A stretch of 64,000 nt of DNA, taken from assembly GCF_004331695.1 (NCBI RefSeq), contig NZ_SJSL01000001.1:310001-374000 (forward strand), given 5' to 3'. Both the position numbers and the translations under genes were made by a program. Shown in pieces: positions 52,899-61,179 of this stretch; positions within the stretch are counted from its first letter, which is position 1, and each line of letters begins with the position of its first letter. The stretch is from Pedobacter psychroterrae (lineage in GTDB: Bacteria > Bacteroidota > Bacteroidia > Sphingobacteriales > Sphingobacteriaceae). The notes below the pieces were generated by a model that saw only the letters and a program-made list of their open reading frames with translations, made no database searches and had not been told where the DNA came from.

Positions 52899-53930
52899 TT
52901 AACCAGATATCTTAATTTGCTTTATAATATCTTCTACCATCCAACCTTGTGGATTAAAACTACCAGGATGAAATTTTAAATCGTCTGTCCAATAACCCTC
53001 ACAAGCTTTATAAGCATCTGCAGCGTAGGCATAACTTATTTCTACTATATATGGTACGTTAGTTACTTTGTCTATAACAAAATCAAACGCGATACTTTGA
53101 GATTTAATTTTTTTGTTTATCTCAAAAGCCATCTTCACACAATTCTCATCGATCTGTGTGACGTCATAAATAATGTTCCCACTTCCAGACGCCCTGAAAT
53201 CATTTTCACGAACAAGCCTCTTTAGTCCAAATCCTTTGTCACCAACAATTATTATACGTAAATCAAATCCATCGTTTTCAATAAATTCTTGAAAGTACAC
53301 ATAACCTTTTTCGTTATGTTGCATTTTGCCGTATTTGGACTTTACAATCAGTCCTCCGAATGCCTTAACAATATGAGACACTTGTTTTGTTTTTTTGTAC
53401 CGCAAAAGATAGTAATTGAAGTGATTAGCACGGTTAAACTGCGAAAAACCACCTCCAAATGCCTTATTTATCAATGTCTCGGCTTTACTTTTTGAACCAA
53501 CTAATTGGACATTTTTGCTTCCGGAACCGCCTTTAAGTTTAAAAACTTTTGGGAAAGTGGTTGTATTAGCCCATTCTAAAGCCTTCTTTTTATCATAAAA
53601 AATAGATGAAGGTACAACGCTGGCATTCACAGCCTCTAGTAAATATTTCTGAGCGACCTTGTCGTCAAAATGCCAATCTGTATTAAAACTCGGAAACACT
53701 ATTTTGCCTGAATGCTCAATCGCGAATAAAATTTTTTTAGCGGCTATTGCATCCATAAAAGTATCATGACTATGATGCCACATAAGTGCGTTGCAATCAT
53801 GTAAGTCACTTACTATGTCAGTACTGAAACAGTCCACAATCTTGTAATCAATACCATTTTCTACACAATACTGTATCCAGTATGTTGAAAAACTTGAAGG
53901 CCAATTATTATGATGTATTGCTATTTTCAT
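52899..53930 (-). CDS. ATP-grasp ligase of unknown substrate
   Basis: A 343-residue cytoplasmic protein with a RimK-like ATP-grasp fold. An N-terminal pre-ATP-grasp domain covers about 1-110 (MWHHSHDTFMDAIAAKK). The ATP-binding lysine and flexible loop read PKVFKLKGGSGSKNVQLV near 128-146, the QEFIENDGFDLRII segment holds the adenine/ribose site near 210-225, LVRENDFRASGSGN follows, and metal ligands appear in SIAFDFVIDKVTNVPYIVEI. ATP-grasp enzymes join a carboxylate to an amine or thiol through an acyl phosphate. It overlaps CapA by four bases, so the two likely form one system. Amino-acid attachment to a glycan is an inference. Confidence 0.78.
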   Translation of the reverse strand: MKIAIHHNNWPSSFSTYWIQYCVENGIDYKIVDCFSTDIVSDLHDCNALMWHHSHDTFMDAIAAKKILFAIEHSGKIVFPSFNTDWHFDDKVAQKYLLEAVNASVVPSSIFYDKKKALEWANTTTFPKVFKLKGGSGSKNVQLVGSKSKAETLINKAFGGGFSQFNRANHFNYYLLRYKKTKQVSHIVKAFGGLIVKSKYGKMQHNEKGYVYFQEFIENDGFDLRIIIVGDKGFGLKRLVRENDFRASGSGNIIYDVTQIDENCVKMAFEINKKIKSQSIAFDFVIDKVTNVPYIVEISYAYAADAYKACEGYWTDDLKFHPGSFNPQGWMVEDIIKQIKISG

Positions 53931-55042
53931 TTTTTCAAATATTTTGTTATAACTTCTTTTGAGATATCGTAATGAGCCTCACAACGCATCAGGTTTAAAA
54001 ACAATGATGCTCCCCGTTTGTTAGAAACAGTTAGCTTTAGCTTATTAAAAATTGCTGGTAAGTACTTGTAGTTTAAATATACAACTGGAGACCAACAATT
54101 GACGTACGATCTTGCTTTTAATTCGACATATTTGTTCCACTCGTTTTCTAAAGCTTCTTCTTCTTTTATAAGATCACTATATTTCTTCACCCGATTCATA
54201 ATAGCTTTTTCATGGCTATCATCTAAAAAATCCAATTTAAAACTCTCCTTTTGCTGACCAACTGGTCGAAGAAATGCCTTTATTTTACCATCAAGAATTT
54301 CAACATTTAGCAAAAGTCCCACATACCAATCCTCTTTATTACTCACTTTCGTGAATAAAAAATTTCCTAAACTGTAATATATAGGGACTCCATTATATTC
54401 TTCGTACCCGTTAATACAGTGGGTATGATGACCAACTACTAAATCGGCTCCCTGAGTTGCATAAAACCTATATTGTTTTTGCATACGTGGGCTTGGTAAA
54501 TTATAATATTCATGACCGCCGTGTACGATCACAAAAACATAATCAGCGACTTCTCTTGCGTTTTTAATTTGTGCTGCATTGTCGATCAGATCCATTCCAT
54601 TAGCTCCTGCAGTGGTTTTTGTCGCAGATGCCCATTCATTTTCGGCTACATTTATGATGGCAATTTTACCTTCTTCTGTATCTATATAAAAAATCTTACT
54701 GGCCTCTTGCTTGTTCCTACCTGCTCCAACTGTACTAATGCCATTATTATTACAAAAATCAATTGTATCCAATACGCCTTGCTCATCATAATCCAGAACA
54801 TGGTTATTAGCTAAAGTACAAAGATTGACTTTCAAGCTCTTTAACGCAATTAACGTACTTTCACTATCCGATTTTAAATGCGGGCCAGTTTTGAAGACTT
54901 CACGGTCATTTTCAGTTACGGGAGCCTCTAAATTTACAATGTTGTAATCAGATTCAGCAAATGTTTGAACAATCTCATTGCTGATGCTGGAAATAGGATA
55001 ATCCTTGTTGATGACAAAATCACCAGTAATTAGAATTTTCAT
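53927..55042 (-). CDS. CapA-family metallophosphatase-like protein
   Basis: A 371-residue member of the CapA/PgsA family known from poly-gamma-glutamate capsule synthesis. Metal-site motifs are GDFVINKD at the N-terminus, VNLEAPVTEN near 38-47, LANNHVLDYD near 78, VIVHGGHEYYN near 166 and GADLVVGHHTHCINGYEE near 190. No signal peptide or membrane anchor is visible, unlike the anchored Bacillus CapA. The neighbour is an ATP-grasp ligase instead of CapB/CapC, so this is not a standard polyglutamate cluster. It could hydrolyse or transfer an intermediate of the same pathway. Confidence 0.83.
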   Translation of the reverse strand: MKILITGDFVINKDYPISSISNEIVQTFAESDYNIVNLEAPVTENDREVFKTGPHLKSDSESTLIALKSLKVNLCTLANNHVLDYDEQGVLDTIDFCNNNGISTVGAGRNKQEASKIFYIDTEEGKIAIINVAENEWASATKTTAGANGMDLIDNAAQIKNAREVADYVFVIVHGGHEYYNLPSPRMQKQYRFYATQGADLVVGHHTHCINGYEEYNGVPIYYSLGNFLFTKVSNKEDWYVGLLLNVEILDGKIKAFLRPVGQQKESFKLDFLDDSHEKAIMNRVKKYSDLIKEEEALENEWNKYVELKARSYVNCWSPVVYLNYKYLPAIFNKLKLTVSNKRGASLFLNLMRCEAHYDISKEVITKYLKK

Positions 55043-55054
55043 TGGACAATATAA

Positions 55055-56044
55055 TTATTTAATTTCATACTCTTTTAAATCAGGAACCGTCCTAAAATAG
55101 TCGTAAACTTGCTTTATATCTGTAATGGGCTTGTGTGGGTATTTAGTAATATCTATATAATAGCAAGTAGTGTGTTTAGCAAAACTAACTAAATTTAATA
55201 AGGCAGTTGAATAAAATGAAATCACTGTTCCAGGCAGATTCCCGTCTGGATTTAAGAATATCTCTTCAAGTGGCTTGTCAAACCTTATGAAGTCAATATC
55301 CAAATCTTTGTAAGGATTTTCAGATCGGTGCAAGACGTATTTTAACTTTTTACCAGACTGGCCTAATGCCTTATTGACTTCCATTAATATTTTACTGAAT
55401 AGCTCATATTCAATTATTCTTAATTTGACCAAAGGAGATCCTATGAACCAAACTACATCCTTATCAATTAAATCTGCGTTATTTATTTCAGAGTTTAACA
55501 TAAACATTTCCACCTGATCACTTGTAGGTGGAGCTATCGAATTAAGCTCATAAGAGGTAAAAAATGTAAGGTTTGAAACTACCTCTTTATTTGAAATTCC
55601 AAATAGTTTTTTTAATAGATTTACAGCAACACCTCCAAATAAAAAGTCATTAGTCAACTCTTTTTGAATATTCCGGGATGTATAAATTCTAAATGTGGCT
55701 AGTCCATCATCTATTAAAACAACCTTCTTTCCATTTCGATGGAATTTTAGACCAAGAAAATAACCAACAATGTTATTAAAATTCCCAATTACTATTTTAC
55801 TGTACGATCCAATAGAAAAAGTGGAAGCATAGGATAATTTTAAGAACCACATTAAATTCTTCTCGAGGGAAGTCATACTTCCAAAAGGAAAATGACAAAT
55901 GTTATTTTTATCAATCTCCTTAATTTGATTAATATTTGTTCGTGAATCTGTCAATACTACCAATTTACACGGTTCATCATGCTTATCGATGAATTGCAAA
56001 GCATTGATAAACTGAAGTGGAGTAAAGATTACGATCAAAATCAT
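55055..56044 (-). CDS. Sialyltransferase/polysialyltransferase-like GT-B protein (GT52/GT38 type)
   Basis: A 329-residue protein resembling bacterial CMP-sialic-acid transferases. It opens MILIVIFTPLQFINALQFID, a usual start for this superfamily (a first strand ending PLQ), with IGNFNNIVGYFLGLKF, the acidic VLIDDGLATFR near residue 112 and a basic-acidic KYVLHRSENPYKD near 230. A late IDFIRFDKPLEEI and TVISFYSTALLNLVSF resemble the SS/ST donor-binding region. It is next to Wzx and the nonulosonate genes, which supports transfer of a legionaminic- or sialic-like acid. Only superfamily-level assignment is safe. Confidence 0.68.
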   Translation of the reverse strand: MILIVIFTPLQFINALQFIDKHDEPCKLVVLTDSRTNINQIKEIDKNNICHFPFGSMTSLEKNLMWFLKLSYASTFSIGSYSKIVIGNFNNIVGYFLGLKFHRNGKKVVLIDDGLATFRIYTSRNIQKELTNDFLFGGVAVNLLKKLFGISNKEVVSNLTFFTSYELNSIAPPTSDQVEMFMLNSEINNADLIDKDVVWFIGSPLVKLRIIEYELFSKILMEVNKALGQSGKKLKYVLHRSENPYKDLDIDFIRFDKPLEEIFLNPDGNLPGTVISFYSTALLNLVSFAKHTTCYYIDITKYPHKPITDIKQVYDYFRTVPDLKEYEIK

Positions 56045-57321
56045 TGATTTGGAAGTTTAATTTTTTGAAAAAAATACAAATAACTCATTGTATTGAAAAT
56101 TTCAGCGAACACTGCTCCTATAGAAACTGACAATAATAAATCATTCGAGAAATAATAAGCCAACATTGTGAATCCAGCAATGTAAATCACACGTAGGACA
56201 ATGATGAATTTAAAGGGCTTAAAACTTTTGACGCTATTCAACGCATTATGAAAAAGTGCATTAATACTGTAAAAAACCCCGGAAAAAATTACAATTTGTG
56301 CTATAAGAACACCATCCACATATTTTGGAAAAAAGATAGGAAAGACATAGGGAATGATCAACGCCAATACAACACCGCCAAACATCATAACAAAAAACAA
56401 GTAAATTGCTGCTTTAATGGTGTACTTATATATTTCATTTTTATCATTGTTCTTTCCAAACTTGTAGGACATTTTTGGAAATAGATATCTATTGATATAA
56501 TCCGGTAGATTAAGCATTGCAGCGTTGATACTTGAAGCGGGAGCGAACAATCCAACCAGTAACGGATTCCCAAATAAAACCAAAATTAGTCTGGGTATTG
56601 TTCTGCTCATTGCAGCTAAATAGTTCCAAAAGTACATCGGAAAGCCGACTTTGATCAACTCCTTTAACTGAATTGTGGAAAAGCGATAGGCAACTCTATA
56701 GGGTCTGAAAAATTGGTATCCTACATAGAGTGTTACCGCCAAAGCTATTTCATAAGCAATATAGCCCCAAAGTTCAAAAAAATAAACCAGCGGTATCAGT
56801 GCGAAATATAACAAACTGATATACAATTGAATTTTGGCAAGTTTGTCAAAGGCCTGATCTGAACGATAGGTGGCCCCAAGGAAATTGGTTTGAATAGCCA
56901 ATGCCCCAGTAGAGAAAGCCAGCACCATCATAACTGCCTGGTTTAAGTTAAAAACGTTAGTTATATATAAAACAGAGGCGATTAAACTTATCAATAACAT
57001 TAAGCTGAAACTTAAAACAGTGGTAAAATAACCAGCAGTTTTAAGACGTTCCATTCCCAACTCAACGTCACCTTTTCCGAGCCAATAGGGCAATTCTCTG
57101 TTCAACCCACTTGTAACTCCAAGAGTGAGAATATGCAGGTATCCGACAAATACCGTATAGCTTTGCCAAGTGCCCAAACTTTCTGGTTCAAGCCATCTTA
57201 AGACAATTAGCCCTGAAATTGCCTGGGCAGCTGTTTTCAACAAACCGGAACCTATGTATTTACTCGCAACCTTACCATTTCTGAGTGCGACTATAAGTTT
57301 TGCTACTTTAGTATTTTTCAT
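56041..57321 (-). CDS. wzx: Wzx-type polysaccharide flippase
   Basis: A 426-residue polytopic MOP-superfamily transporter with about twelve helices, e.g. LIVLRWLEPESLGTWQSYTV near 37-56 and LRVIYIAGFTMLAYYFSNDL near the end. It should flip the undecaprenyl-linked repeat of the right-hand operon across the inner membrane. It overlaps neuA by 14 bases and the sialyltransferase-like gene by four. Confidence 0.87.
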   Translation of the reverse strand: MKNTKVAKLIVALRNGKVASKYIGSGLLKTAAQAISGLIVLRWLEPESLGTWQSYTVFVGYLHILTLGVTSGLNRELPYWLGKGDVELGMERLKTAGYFTTVLSFSLMLLISLIASVLYITNVFNLNQAVMMVLAFSTGALAIQTNFLGATYRSDQAFDKLAKIQLYISLLYFALIPLVYFFELWGYIAYEIALAVTLYVGYQFFRPYRVAYRFSTIQLKELIKVGFPMYFWNYLAAMSRTIPRLILVLFGNPLLVGLFAPASSINAAMLNLPDYINRYLFPKMSYKFGKNNDKNEIYKYTIKAAIYLFFVMMFGGVVLALIIPYVFPIFFPKYVDGVLIAQIVIFSGVFYSINALFHNALNSVKSFKPFKFIIVLRVIYIAGFTMLAYYFSNDLLLSVSIGAVFAEIFNTMSYLYFFQKIKLPNQ

Positions 57322-57997
57322 TTAACATACTTTCAGCTAATTTAAAATCGAATGGCGTATCAATATCCAGCGATGAAAATTCATCCATGACATATTTAAC
57401 AACTCTCTCAAATCCTAATGAACCCTGCTTCTTTAAATTTTGAATGTTCATTATATATATCGCTCCATTATATTCCCACACTTTCGGGCATTCTTGTCTG
57501 GAGGTAAAATTCGCTTTTTTTGATTTGTGAAGAAACCCTTCCGCATCCTCTTCAAAAAGCAGGTAATATGGATTAGCCTTGGTTTCCTTTACCGAAACCA
57601 CCATATCAATATTTGTAGAGTTTAAATAAACATTCAAAGCTTCAGAAATATGGTTCGCAGTCCTAAAAGGCGATGTAGGCTGTAATAAAATTAGCACATC
57701 TGGTTTATAACCGTTGCTCTCATAAAATGAGATCGCATGCCGCAAAACATCATATGTTGTAGCTGAATCTGTAGCTAGATCACCCGGTCTTAAAAACGGC
57801 ACTTCAATGCCTGTTGCCTCAGCACAACTTTTAATGTCTGGGCTATCAGTTGAAATGCAAATTATTTCCTTCTCGAAATTTTCAATTGCAGCCTCGATAG
57901 AATAATGGATTAATGGTTTTCCATTCAACAGTTTAATGTTTTTTCCTGGAACTCCTTTAGAACCTCCTCTCGCGGGTATTATTACTAACGGCTTCAT
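57308..57997 (-). CDS. neuA: CMP-nonulosonic acid synthetase (acylneuraminate cytidylyltransferase)
   Basis: Activates a nine-carbon sugar acid with CTP. 229 residues, the normal short form. The signature PARGGSKGVPGKNIKLLNGK is at the N-terminus, then CISTDSPDIKSCAE, VPFLRPGDLATD and LILLQPTSPFRTANHI. It is the last pathway enzyme of the nonulosonate set transcribed from the right edge. The PtmE-like and LegC-like neighbours suggest the legionaminic version (LegF/PtmB) over sialic acid. Confidence 0.92.
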   Translation of the reverse strand: MKPLVIIPARGGSKGVPGKNIKLLNGKPLIHYSIEAAIENFEKEIICISTDSPDIKSCAEATGIEVPFLRPGDLATDSATTYDVLRHAISFYESNGYKPDVLILLQPTSPFRTANHISEALNVYLNSTNIDMVVSVKETKANPYYLLFEEDAEGFLHKSKKANFTSRQECPKVWEYNGAIYIMNIQNLKKQGSLGFERVVKYVMDEFSSLDIDTPFDFKLAESMLNEKY

Positions 57998-57998
57998 T

Positions 57999-59045
57999 CT
58001 AAAATTTTATTTGCTTGATATCTCTCTGTGCTTTTTCAAAGTCCTCATGCTTACCTACATCTAACCAATATCCCGCTAACGGATAAGATAAGACGTTGTA
58101 TCCGTCAGAAAGCAATTTTTCCATCAAATCCGTGGCATTAAAGTAAGCTTCCTTAGGTAGATATTTTAGTACTTCCCTCTTCATAAGGTAAATACCTCCA
58201 TTAGAATAATATGTATATGTCGGCTTCTCCTTAAAACTTTGGACCTGACCATCTAAAGTCTCCAAAACTGCATATGGAATATTGACTTCGTAAGGGATTG
58301 TGACGACAGCGAAGTCAACATTCTTCTCAATGAAATTCATAAAGAAGTGTTCATAGTCCAAATTAGTTAAGACATCAGAATTCGTGATTAAAATATAGTC
58401 GTGTTCAAAATCCTCTATTTTGGAAACCGCACCTATAGTACCTAAAGGTTCGTCTTCCCATACATACCTGATTTGAACATTCTTCTTCTCTCCATTTCCA
58501 AAATAATCTTCGATCTGCTCACCTAGGTATTTAACTGAAAACCAAAAATCGTCGATTCCATACAAAGCTAGCCGATCTAAATTATGCTCCATAATTGGCT
58601 TATCTCCAACTTTCAGCAATGGTTTGGGAGTTAGGTCTGTTAAAGGTTTGAGTCTGGTTCCTCTACCTCCCGCCATAATTACAGCGTCAACAGGTAAATA
58701 AGATCGTGTTTCTCTGAAATTAATCACATTAACAACTTTATCCCCTTTATCCAGAATTGGTAGAATTCGAAAATTACCCTCACGATACTCAATAACTTTG
58801 TTAAGATCCATTTCGCCCTTTCTCAGAAATCGCGGACTGGACTGAATTATACTACTTACTGGATCTGAGGTCGCCATTCCTTTAATCAATCCCCGCCTAA
58901 CGTCACCATCTGTAAGTGAACCTACCAGTTTTTCATCTTCATCCACCACGAAGAGAATAGCGTCTTTAGCAAGAAAATCTAGTTGAACTAGCGCCTGAAT
59001 AATTTGACTATTTAATGGGATTAGATGGTCTTTATAATTTCTCAT
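57999..59045 (-). CDS. ptmE: CBS-domain nucleotidyltransferase (PtmE-like, glucosamine-1-phosphate guanylyltransferase)
   Basis: A 348-residue fusion. A CBS-pair regulatory region covers about 1-120 (FVVDEDEKLVGSLTDGDVRR and VIEYREGNFRILPILDKGDK). A sugar-nucleotidyltransferase domain follows from about 123: VIMAGGRGTRLKPLTDLTPK, then MEHNLDRLALYGI and LITNSDVLTNLDYE. This CBS plus NTP-transferase arrangement is that of Campylobacter PtmE, which makes GDP-GlcN for the GDP-based legionaminic acid route. It overlaps neuC by four bases and is one base above neuA. Confidence 0.85.
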   Translation of the reverse strand: MRNYKDHLIPLNSQIIQALVQLDFLAKDAILFVVDEDEKLVGSLTDGDVRRGLIKGMATSDPVSSIIQSSPRFLRKGEMDLNKVIEYREGNFRILPILDKGDKVVNVINFRETRSYLPVDAVIMAGGRGTRLKPLTDLTPKPLLKVGDKPIMEHNLDRLALYGIDDFWFSVKYLGEQIEDYFGNGEKKNVQIRYVWEDEPLGTIGAVSKIEDFEHDYILITNSDVLTNLDYEHFFMNFIEKNVDFAVVTIPYEVNIPYAVLETLDGQVQSFKEKPTYTYYSNGGIYLMKREVLKYLPKEAYFNATDLMEKLLSDGYNVLSYPLAGYWLDVGKHEDFEKAQRDIKQIKF

Positions 59046-60145
59046 TTTCTTAACTTTTTAAGGTTGTCAATTATCAACTCTACAGTCCCGGGCATATGAT
59101 AAATATTCTCTCCAGTGTAGTCCCCTCGTGTTAGTATTGTGTCCAATAAATCCGTTAGCTTTTCCGTTGAAAAGGGTATATCAAATACATTTCCACTTTG
59201 GGCTCGACCTTTTTGCCTATCACCAACATTAATTACATACTTACCAAACGAAGCAGCCTCTATTATACCGCTTGAGGTATTGCCAATAAGTAATTTACTA
59301 TACCGCATAGCGGCGAAATAATTCAGCTTCCCGAAATTTTCAACTAGCACTACTCTGCTTTCAGCAATACTCTTAAGCTTCAAAAGAGCACTGCGATATA
59401 CCGTACCAAACGTATCCGCATTAGGCATTGTTATTACCAATAATATTTTTTGAGATATTTTATGTAGTGCTTCAAAAACAAAGTCTGCATGTTGCGCATT
59501 TTCCTTCGGTGAAACTGTTTCAGGATGGAACGTAAGTAAAGCGAAATCTCCCTTTATATCGTATTTAGACCGAAACTCTTCCTCAGAAGAGATTGGCATC
59601 TCATTTAATTCATCTATCGATAAAGAGCCAACTGTGAAAATATTATCTGCATTCCCTAACAAATCTTTAATTCTATTAGCAAAATGGCTGGTAGCAGGAA
59701 AGTGGAGTTTAGATGCCAGCGTTATTTGATGGCGATAAACATTATCAATCGCACCCAATGTAGTCTCGCCTCCATGCAAATGTGCAAACTTTACTCCAAA
59801 CGGGATGCCTGCCTGTACTGCTGCTGCCATTTCAAAGCGATCGCCCAAACAGAAGACCAGATCAAACTGGTGGACGGTCCAGAAATCGGCAAACTTGAGT
59901 GCTGTTAATCCAAAAGCTGTAGAGATCGAAGACTCATCGTCATTCGTTAATAGAGAAGATACCTCGTGGATAACTTTAAATCCATCTTGCTTTATCAGAT
60001 CAAGCGTATATCCATGGTATCTGGAGAGATGTGTTCCAAATGCTATAATCTCTAAATTGAATATAGGATCTTGCTCCAGTCGCTTTAATAGCGATAGATA
60101 AATGCCGTAATCTGCTCTGGAACTCGTTAATACACCAATTTTCAT
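59042..60145 (-). CDS. neuC: Hydrolysing nucleotide-sugar 2-epimerase (NeuC/LegG-like)
   Basis: Releases the ManNAc-type sugar from a nucleotide sugar with inversion at C2, giving the substrate for NeuB. 367 residues. GT-B-like epimerase fold: IGVLTSSRADYGIYLSLLKR at the N-terminus, VFCLGDRFEMAAAVQAGIPF, AHLHGGETTLGAIDNVYRHQ and LLIGNTSSGIIEAASFGKYV. These are NeuC/LegG family hallmarks, and differ from the WecB at 46678. Overlaps neuB and the PtmE-like gene by four bases each, so all are translated as one unit. Confidence 0.93.
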   Translation of the reverse strand: MKIGVLTSSRADYGIYLSLLKRLEQDPIFNLEIIAFGTHLSRYHGYTLDLIKQDGFKVIHEVSSLLTNDDESSISTAFGLTALKFADFWTVHQFDLVFCLGDRFEMAAAVQAGIPFGVKFAHLHGGETTLGAIDNVYRHQITLASKLHFPATSHFANRIKDLLGNADNIFTVGSLSIDELNEMPISSEEEFRSKYDIKGDFALLTFHPETVSPKENAQHADFVFEALHKISQKILLVITMPNADTFGTVYRSALLKLKSIAESRVVLVENFGKLNYFAAMRYSKLLIGNTSSGIIEAASFGKYVINVGDRQKGRAQSGNVFDIPFSTEKLTDLLDTILTRGDYTGENIYHMPGTVELIIDNLKKLRK

Positions 60146-61158
60146 ATTTCAATTAGTTCATCCATTACGTAATCTCTTGTAGCGACATTACCAATCACTG
60201 TATCCCATTTCATAGGGCTTATCCCATTACCAGGACGTTTTGCTGTAATGTTATCCGATGTAAAAACTTCTCCCTCTTTAATTGCGATTTTTGCAACAAT
60301 ACTTTTCCTTGCAATCGCGATATTTTTCATTTCTGATTCTGATGGTTCTTTCAAACCTGATCCGGAAATAGCGACTTCTATGTTACGGATCGCCGTAACC
60401 ATCGCCTTTAACTCATTAGGTTCTAACGAAGCTTTATGATCCGGGCCGTCCATCATTTTATCTAATGTAAAATGCTTTTCTATCATTGACGCTCCAAGTG
60501 CAACTGCTGAAATCGGGACTTCTATGCCAAGTGTATGATCTGAATATCCAATTGATGTGCCGAATTCCTGACCAACATGAAGCATGGCCTTTAGATTAAC
60601 GCTTTCCATTGGTGTAGGATATTCTGTATTACAATGCAAAATTGTAATATTATCTTTAGAAATGCCTGCATTAGTAAAAACGTCGAGAGCATCACTGATT
60701 TCAGCTGTCGTGGCCATTCCAGTAGAAATAATTATCTCTTTGAATAAAGTAGCTGCCAACCGTAAATAAGGCAGGTTGGTAAGTTCACCCGATGGGACTT
60801 TAACAATTTCGAGCCCTATGGTTGATAAGTATTGTAGCGATTCTAAATCAAATGCTGTCGAGAAAAACTGAATATTCTTAGAAATACAATATTGAATAAT
60901 CAGCTCATGGTCTTCACTAGTCAACTCCAATTTCTTCAGCATCTCTAGTTGAGATTCTTTATCATTATTGGTATTTTGAATCTGATAATTGGCCTTTTTT
61001 GCATTTACAGAAACTAGTTGATCTGCCTTAAATGTCTGAAATTTAACGTAATCAACACCGGCAGCTACAGCAGCATCGACCAACGCAAAAGCGTTTTGGA
61101 TATTTCCATTGTGGTTTACACCAGCTTCTGCAATTATCACTACTTTATTTCTATTCAT
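60142..61158 (-). CDS. neuB: Nonulosonic acid synthase (NeuB/LegI-like)
   Basis: Condenses PEP with a six-carbon N-acyl sugar to a nine-carbon ulosonic acid. About 338 residues from the ATG at 61158 (MNRNKVVIIAEAGVNHNGNI); an in-frame ATG four codons up is possible. The TIM barrel has EAGVNHNG, YVKFQTFKADQLVS, IQFFSTAFDLESLQY, VKVPSGELTNLPYL, LHCNTEYPTPMESVNLK and IGYSDHTLG. The C-terminal SAF antifreeze-like domain follows at about 283-338 (RKSIVAKIAIKEGEVFTSDN). PEP use here adds to the pyruvyl transferase and MurA-like enzymes as PEP consumers in the locus. Confidence 0.95.
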   Translation of the reverse strand: MNRNKVVIIAEAGVNHNGNIQNAFALVDAAVAAGVDYVKFQTFKADQLVSVNAKKANYQIQNTNNDKESQLEMLKKLELTSEDHELIIQYCISKNIQFFSTAFDLESLQYLSTIGLEIVKVPSGELTNLPYLRLAATLFKEIIISTGMATTAEISDALDVFTNAGISKDNITILHCNTEYPTPMESVNLKAMLHVGQEFGTSIGYSDHTLGIEVPISAVALGASMIEKHFTLDKMMDGPDHKASLEPNELKAMVTAIRNIEVAISGSGLKEPSESEMKNIAIARKSIVAKIAIKEGEVFTSDNITAKRPGNGISPMKWDTVIGNVATRDYVMDELIEI

Positions 61159-61179
61159 ATGTTCTCTCAAACTCTATAT

